Shown in pieces: positions 59,406-64,000 of a stretch of DNA of 64,000 bases; the first letter of the stretch is position 1, and every line of letters begins with the position of its first letter. This stretch comes from Aphrophora alni (taxonomy: Eukaryota; Arthropoda; Insecta; Hemiptera; Aphrophoridae). The stretch lies in contig OY740768.1 of assembly GCA_963513935.1 (NCBI GenBank), positions 64,460,786 through 64,524,785 of the forward strand, written 5' to 3'. Under the pieces are notes generated by a model. That model saw only the letters and a list, made by a program, of their open reading frames with translations, did not search any database and was not told the origin of the DNA. Position numbers and translations under genes: made by a program.

Positions 59406-60709
59406 GTAAATACGTTATGATAGTTAAAATATAGTTTAATCATATAATATCTTGTTCATTATAAAAGGAAAAACAAATTAACTTGTGAATAAAGACTACG
59501 GAAATGATATATCATTCTCTTTTTTATTTATTACAATTTATATATATATACAGAGTCATTTTTTATCAATTGAGATTTCAAACCATCAATTGTTTACAAG
59601 AGTGTATTTGACAAAAAGTAAGAAATTTTATAATTTGTTACACAAGCAATTAGACCAAAAGATTTATTATTATTATTTTTTTTTTTTTACATCAATCATT
59701 TTAAAAATTTTGTTTACATTAACCCAATTTAAACCCTTTTTCATCTGCCTCAAATTTGGTAAACAAATTATTTTTAGAATGGGTTTACTTTTGTTAGGTA
59801 GGAAAATTATATTGAGTTTTACCAATTTTTCATGTAGCGATTGCAATTTGTTTCACGATTTTTATCAAATTTGCTACATACATTGACATTTATTATACCA
59901 CAAACAAGCTTTTTAATGAAACAAATTAATATTTGGTTTTTAGCTACTTTTTGCCACTTGTAATGTATAAGTTTTAGTTTGTTATTTTCACTTTCAGAGA
60001 TAATACAAAATAAGGAAGGATAAAATAAGGAAGGAATGATTTTATTTTAATTAAAGCCGTTTGATGAGTGAGAACCCATAGAAATTAGCACCATTTTATA
60101 ACAATGGGTATACAATATAGAGTGTTGTGGTCATGATTTTTAATTATTTTATTATAATAAATAATTATATCTAAGAATAATTATTTGTGTTTTTTTTCCC
60201 TGCTACTTTAATCTAGTCAGTAAATTATTTGCATTATGAATTATAATGTTAAGACACCTTCAGTTACATCCATTTGGTTCTAACACATGTTTTACTTCTT
60301 TTCATTTTTTCATAGACAATATATTTTTTAAATAAGAGGGTAACTTTCATTAATTCAATATACATTTAGAAAAATTGTTTCTATATCAGACATTCTATTC
60401 TTGTTTAGATTTATTCTGTAATTTTTATTTATACTACTGTATATACCTTTTCTTTCTACGCTTGAATTTATTAATTCATTTTCTAATACTGATGACAAAC
60501 ATATATTGAGTATAAAATTTGGTTCTAACTTGTAACAGTTTTGATTTAAATGTTATATATATTTAATAATAATCAAAATGAGATAGTATAATAATCTTAA
60601 TTCAGCATGTTAATTAATTTGTTATAATTATTAGTTTTTAATCAATAAATTTAGTACTAGATTTGTTTAAGTGTTATATTAAATTTTTTGTTGGTGGTTT
60701 TATTTTCAG
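59406..60709 (+). other. Last intron, no gene seen
   Basis: 1.3 kb, AT-rich. The 133-codon ORF at 59485-59886 is Phe/Ile-rich translation of AT-rich DNA without a domain. It ends in acceptor GGTGGTTTTATTTTCAG. Confidence 0.6.
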
Positions 60710-60733
60710 AATAACAAAAAAATCAAGAAGTGA
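60710..60733 (+). CDS. PPP1R21: PPP1R21 orthologue, terminal coding exon
   Basis: It encodes only NNKKIKK and the stop TGA (60731-60733). A short Lys-rich end straight after the coiled coil is also how vertebrate PPP1R21 finishes (Asn/Ser/Lys-rich), which supports the call although the exon has just 21 coding bases. The acceptor TTTTATTTTCAG is strong and the phase is correct. Confidence 0.82.
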   Translation, partial: NNKKIKK

Positions 60734-60944
60734 ATATTGAAGACTGCTGTAAACAGATAACTGCTATGATTTTAAATTTGATTTATTCATTTCGCCTTTA
60801 ACTGTGTATAGTGCAACTATTATATTTATTTTGGATTTGTATCAAATTTTAAACATGTAGTAAATTTAAATTAAGCTTAAATTATGAAGCATATATTATA
60901 TTGTATATATATAGTTACTGTATCTTCTCATTACATGAATTAAT

Positions 60945-60950
60945 AATAAA
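60945..60950 (+). terminator. Polyadenylation signal, PPP1R21
   Basis: AATAAA about 210 bp after the stop codon, followed by a GT-rich stretch (TATGTGATAGTAGG). It is the only canonical signal between the stop and the next transposon at 61046. Confidence 0.65.
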
Positions 60951-61049
60951 ACTATGTGATAGTAGGTTATGGCATTTGTAGTTAATATTTAAACCTGTAT
61001 CATACGAAACTGTAAGGCACAGTTTTCTGTTACCAAATTCTTCTTTTAA

Positions 61050-62776
61050 CCCTTGATGTGGCGAACAATCCGCTGGCGGGTTGGTGTAAGACATATGGTT
61101 TTAGTTCACCGACTCTAAAACAGGTTTTTTGCAATTCATCATTACGCCCACTTAGAATCGTCTTATCGCAATAAATAAAATACAGTTGGAAAACTAATGT
61201 TCCGTAGATGCATAATCATGCAAAAAAAAAATACCACAAAACGTTATAAATAATATTCCAAAAATTTGTGAAGTTTGCATATTTTTGATGCGTAAAATCG
61301 TAGATTTCAACTTTGCGGTTTTTAGTAAATGCGACGGCATTTTTCCCCATATGATTGCAAATCTATTTATCTGTCAAATAAGTCGACCAAAACACTGTTC
61401 TATAGATCACATATTTCTCTTTCTAACCGTAGATTACAAATTTTTCTGCGTCAGATCCAGAAATATTTCTACTTGACGATAGTACAAACTTGACGCGACG
61501 AAATTCATTTGGCATTCGGTGCAGTTTACAAAATGACAATCTATTTTTCTTTTGATATTTTGTAATCGTTCTTTATAGTATGTTGTAGGGGAAATTTCAT
61601 TCTACAAGTTGGTACCACTTGATATAGGCAATACTTACTTAGAAGGTTTTGTTTTGATCTCGGAACATACGCAATTGTGTGACGTGAATTCAATTATAAA
61701 AGCTGTGAGGGATATAGTTTTGGGGTTAGATATTTGTTATTTTGAAGGTTTGTGTATACAAATTGTATATAAATTGTGTATACAAGTTACAATATATGTT
61801 TTTATTTCTAAAGTTCGTTTTTGAGTGAATTTCTAGTTTGTGAATGGTTTATATTTGGGATAACCTAAGAGGTAAATTGTAAATCTAGGCTATAAGCAAA
61901 TTTTCTTATATTGAGTGTTTTATTTGGTTATACAAGTGAATATGTGTGTTATTCTTTGTAAAGTATATTGTTTTAGTGAAATCTAATGATTTTGTCTTAG
62001 GCCTAGCTTTAGAAAGTTACTAATTACGCCTAAATTGTTGAGGTGTCAAAACCTAACCTCACTTGTGAAAGTTACCTTTTTAGGGGAAATCGGTATTTTT
62101 ATTTTTTAAATGTAACAAATTAATATTTTTCCCCCCTAAATATATTCACAATCTCTAGTAATCGTTGAAAAAATTCCAAAAAAAAAAATATTTGTATGGT
62201 GTAATTTACAATATCTGTGAAATTATTCTCTTTTTACTCTCCGATTTTTTGGTATTTGACCAAAAAACTCCAAAGTGATACATCTAACTTTTTTTCACTA
62301 CACAGCTAAATTATATGGACCTTTCTGTATATAATGATATATTGAACTTTTGTATAAAATATATATTACTATTTTTGGTAAATTTTTGAAAAACAAATGA
62401 CTAATTTACAATTTTCTATAATTTTTTATTTTTTTTATTTTTGAAAATGTAACAAAATTTTTTCTTTCCCTAAATATATTGATAAATATTACATAAAACT
62501 TTTGTATATCTTAGAAAAAGGTGGTAAGCTTTTGATTTTGGATGATACAGGTTTTTCCTGGAAAATGATAACTTCGTTTTTGACATGTAACATACTTACT
62601 CCAAAACCGTTTCAATTTATTTATTATTTTTTTTTTTATTACATAGATGAATTCTATGCATCTTTCTGAGAAAAATGATGTCTTATAAGTTAGGTTTTGT
62701 ATAAAAACAATATATTTTATTAATTTTTAAACAAACGAAGAATTTAAAATCAAATTAACATCTGCCAGATGAAGGG
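61050..62776. mobile_element. TTAA-type non-autonomous element, 1727 bp
   Basis: TTAA (61046-61049) then CCCTTGATGTGGCGAAC at the left; GCCAGATGAAGGG then TTAA (62777-62780) at the right, giving inverted ends CCCTTSATSTGGC. No transposase is visible. The right-hand part contains two diverged internal repeats of roughly 330 bp (compare 62110-62170 with 62440-62490). Its right half is mirrored by the next element. Confidence 0.85.
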
Positions 62777-62839
62777 TTAACTGAAAATATGTCATCAAAA
62801 TCTTTCAGTCAGATAAGACTTGAAGAAGCATTTGGTTAA

Positions 62840-64000
62840 CCCTCCAACTGTCAATGTTAATTTTCTTCGTATGTTTAAAAATTAATAAAAAATATTATTT
62901 TTATACAAAACCTAACTTATAAGACATCGTTTTTCTCAGAAAGATGCATCTATGTAGTAATTATTATTTTTTGAAACGGTTTTGGAGTAAGTATGTTAGA
63001 TGTCAAAAAATGAAGTTAACGTTTTTCAGAAAAACCTGTATCATCCAAACTCCTGAAAATAGCTTATCACCTTTTTCTAAGATATACAAGAGTTTTGTGT
63101 AATATTTTTCAATATATTTAGAAAAAAATAAAATAAATTTATTACATTTTCAAAAAAAAATTACGCAAAAAAGGGTTTTGTTAGGCTTATTTTCAAAAAT
63201 TTATGGAAAACACAACTTCTATATATCATTATATTCAGAAAGGTGCGTAGAATTTAGCTGTGTAGTGAAAAAAAAAAAAGTTAGATGTAAAAAGTTTAGA
63301 GTTATAATGTCAAATAGCCAAAAATCGGAAAGTAACGGAGGGAAGAATTTCACAGAAATGGTAATGTACACTATACAAAAAGATTTATTGGAATTTTTTC
63401 AACTATTACTAGAGATTTGTAATATATTTGTGAATATATTTAGGGGGAAATTGTTACATTTTCAAAAATATACAGAAATTGCTTTACGAAAAAAAGGAAT
63501 TTGGGTTGAATGTATTTTCAAAAATTTGCCAAAAATTGTAATATTAATGGAAAACCAACTTCTATATTATATCATTATATTCAGAAAGGTTCATAGAATT
63601 TAGTAGTGTAATGAATCAAAAGTTTGAAAAATAATTTTGGAGTCAGTATGGCAAAGAACAAAAAAAAAACACACAAAAATCTACAGCTAAATTTCACTTC
63701 AAAGTCCAATTGAGCATAGAAAATTTTGTTTTACATTTTTTTCAAGTATTACAAACGTTTTCTGGTATAAATTTGAATAACAATCAGTAAAAAAAAATCA
63801 AATTCTAAAATTTTCAAAATAGAAATAATTTTTTCCCGGAAAAAGTGGTAATCGACAAAGTGAGGTTAGGTTTGTAACTTCGACAATTTAGGCCTAAATA
63901 CTAACAATCTAAAGCTAGGCCTAAGACAAAATCACTAGATTTCACTAAAACAATAAACTTTACAAAGAACTGTATACACATATACACTTGTATAATCAAA
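62840..64000. mobile_element. Second copy of the same element, inverted, cut by the window end
   Basis: TTAA (62836-62839) then CCCTCCAACTGTCAATGTTA, the diverged counterpart of the first copy's right end. The DNA from here to 64000 is the reverse complement of about 61910-62776, including TTAGGCCTAGCTTTAGA (about 61999-62015; its complement is at about 63911-63927). The ORF at 63178-63603 crosses an internal duplication (AACTTCTATAT...ATTCAGAAAGGT at about 63210 and 63557) and is not credible as a gene. Confidence 0.85.

Noticed and set aside
59485..59886. 133-codon ORF in the last intron of the host gene
   Set aside because: Phe/Ile-rich, typical of AT-rich intron DNA; no domain.
63178..63603. 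141-codon ORF starting MLGLFSKIYGKHNF
   Set aside because: It spans an internal duplication of a non-coding element, has low-complexity Ile/Lys/Phe composition and no counterpart frame in the mirrored copy.

Overview
The window is eukaryotic nuclear DNA, AT-rich and intron-dominated, from an arthropod, most likely an insect. A hemipteran is possible, but I cannot show it. The evidence is GT-AG exons of a conserved animal gene separated by introns of up to 26 kb. Those introns are packed with insect-type transposons: piggyBac, Tigger/pogo, Jockey- and CR1-like LINEs, hAT- and mariner-like MITEs, and a Ulp1-protease/PIF1-helicase element. I saw no bacterial features and no rRNA, tRNA or CRISPR.

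The only host gene I can assemble runs along the + strand across nearly the whole window. Its eight exons lie at 3375-3461, 12085-12212, 12297-12410, 38447-38632, 48807-48875, 49699-49845, 59172-59405 and 60710-60733. All junctions keep the reading frame and give about 330 residues of mostly coiled coil. The last two coding exons carry the C-terminal signature of PPP1R21 (KLRAQ1, FERRY complex subunit 2), an early-endosomal Rab5 effector subunit. The N-terminal part lies upstream of the window. An AATAAA lies at 60945-60950.

Layout. 1-3190: LINE 3' relic split by a Tigger relic (994-2915). 3462-12084: an intron with a possible retroelement remnant around 7480-10130. 12411-38446: a 26 kb intron holding minisatellites, two LINE pieces (16182-16791 with target duplication; 17075-18787 with a good RT ORF), an hAT-like MITE (18789-19061), a decayed Ulp1-Ulp1-PIF1 cassette (19695-21282), a nearly intact piggyBac (21475-23508), three ~120-142 bp tandem arrays, a 220 bp palindrome, and an unannotated minus-strand open exon (33393-33661). 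38633-48806: a piggyBac relic with a foldback MITE inside it, a mariner-like MITE, a LINE relic and a full-length Tigger (44216-46477). 49846-59171: a LINE with RNase H, a second LINE with a TTAA MITE inside it, and a piggyBac relic whose catalytic domain is split exactly at TTAA by another MITE. Downstream of the host gene, two TTAA-bounded elements face each other as a large inverted repeat that runs off the window.

The most interesting signals are the nested TTAA insertions, the repeated Trp-codon nonsense mutations in two transposase families, the related satellite arrays with periods of 121 and 140-142 bp, the tandem Ulp1 proteases abutting a PIF1 C-terminal lobe, and the orphan minus-strand exon at 33393-33661.
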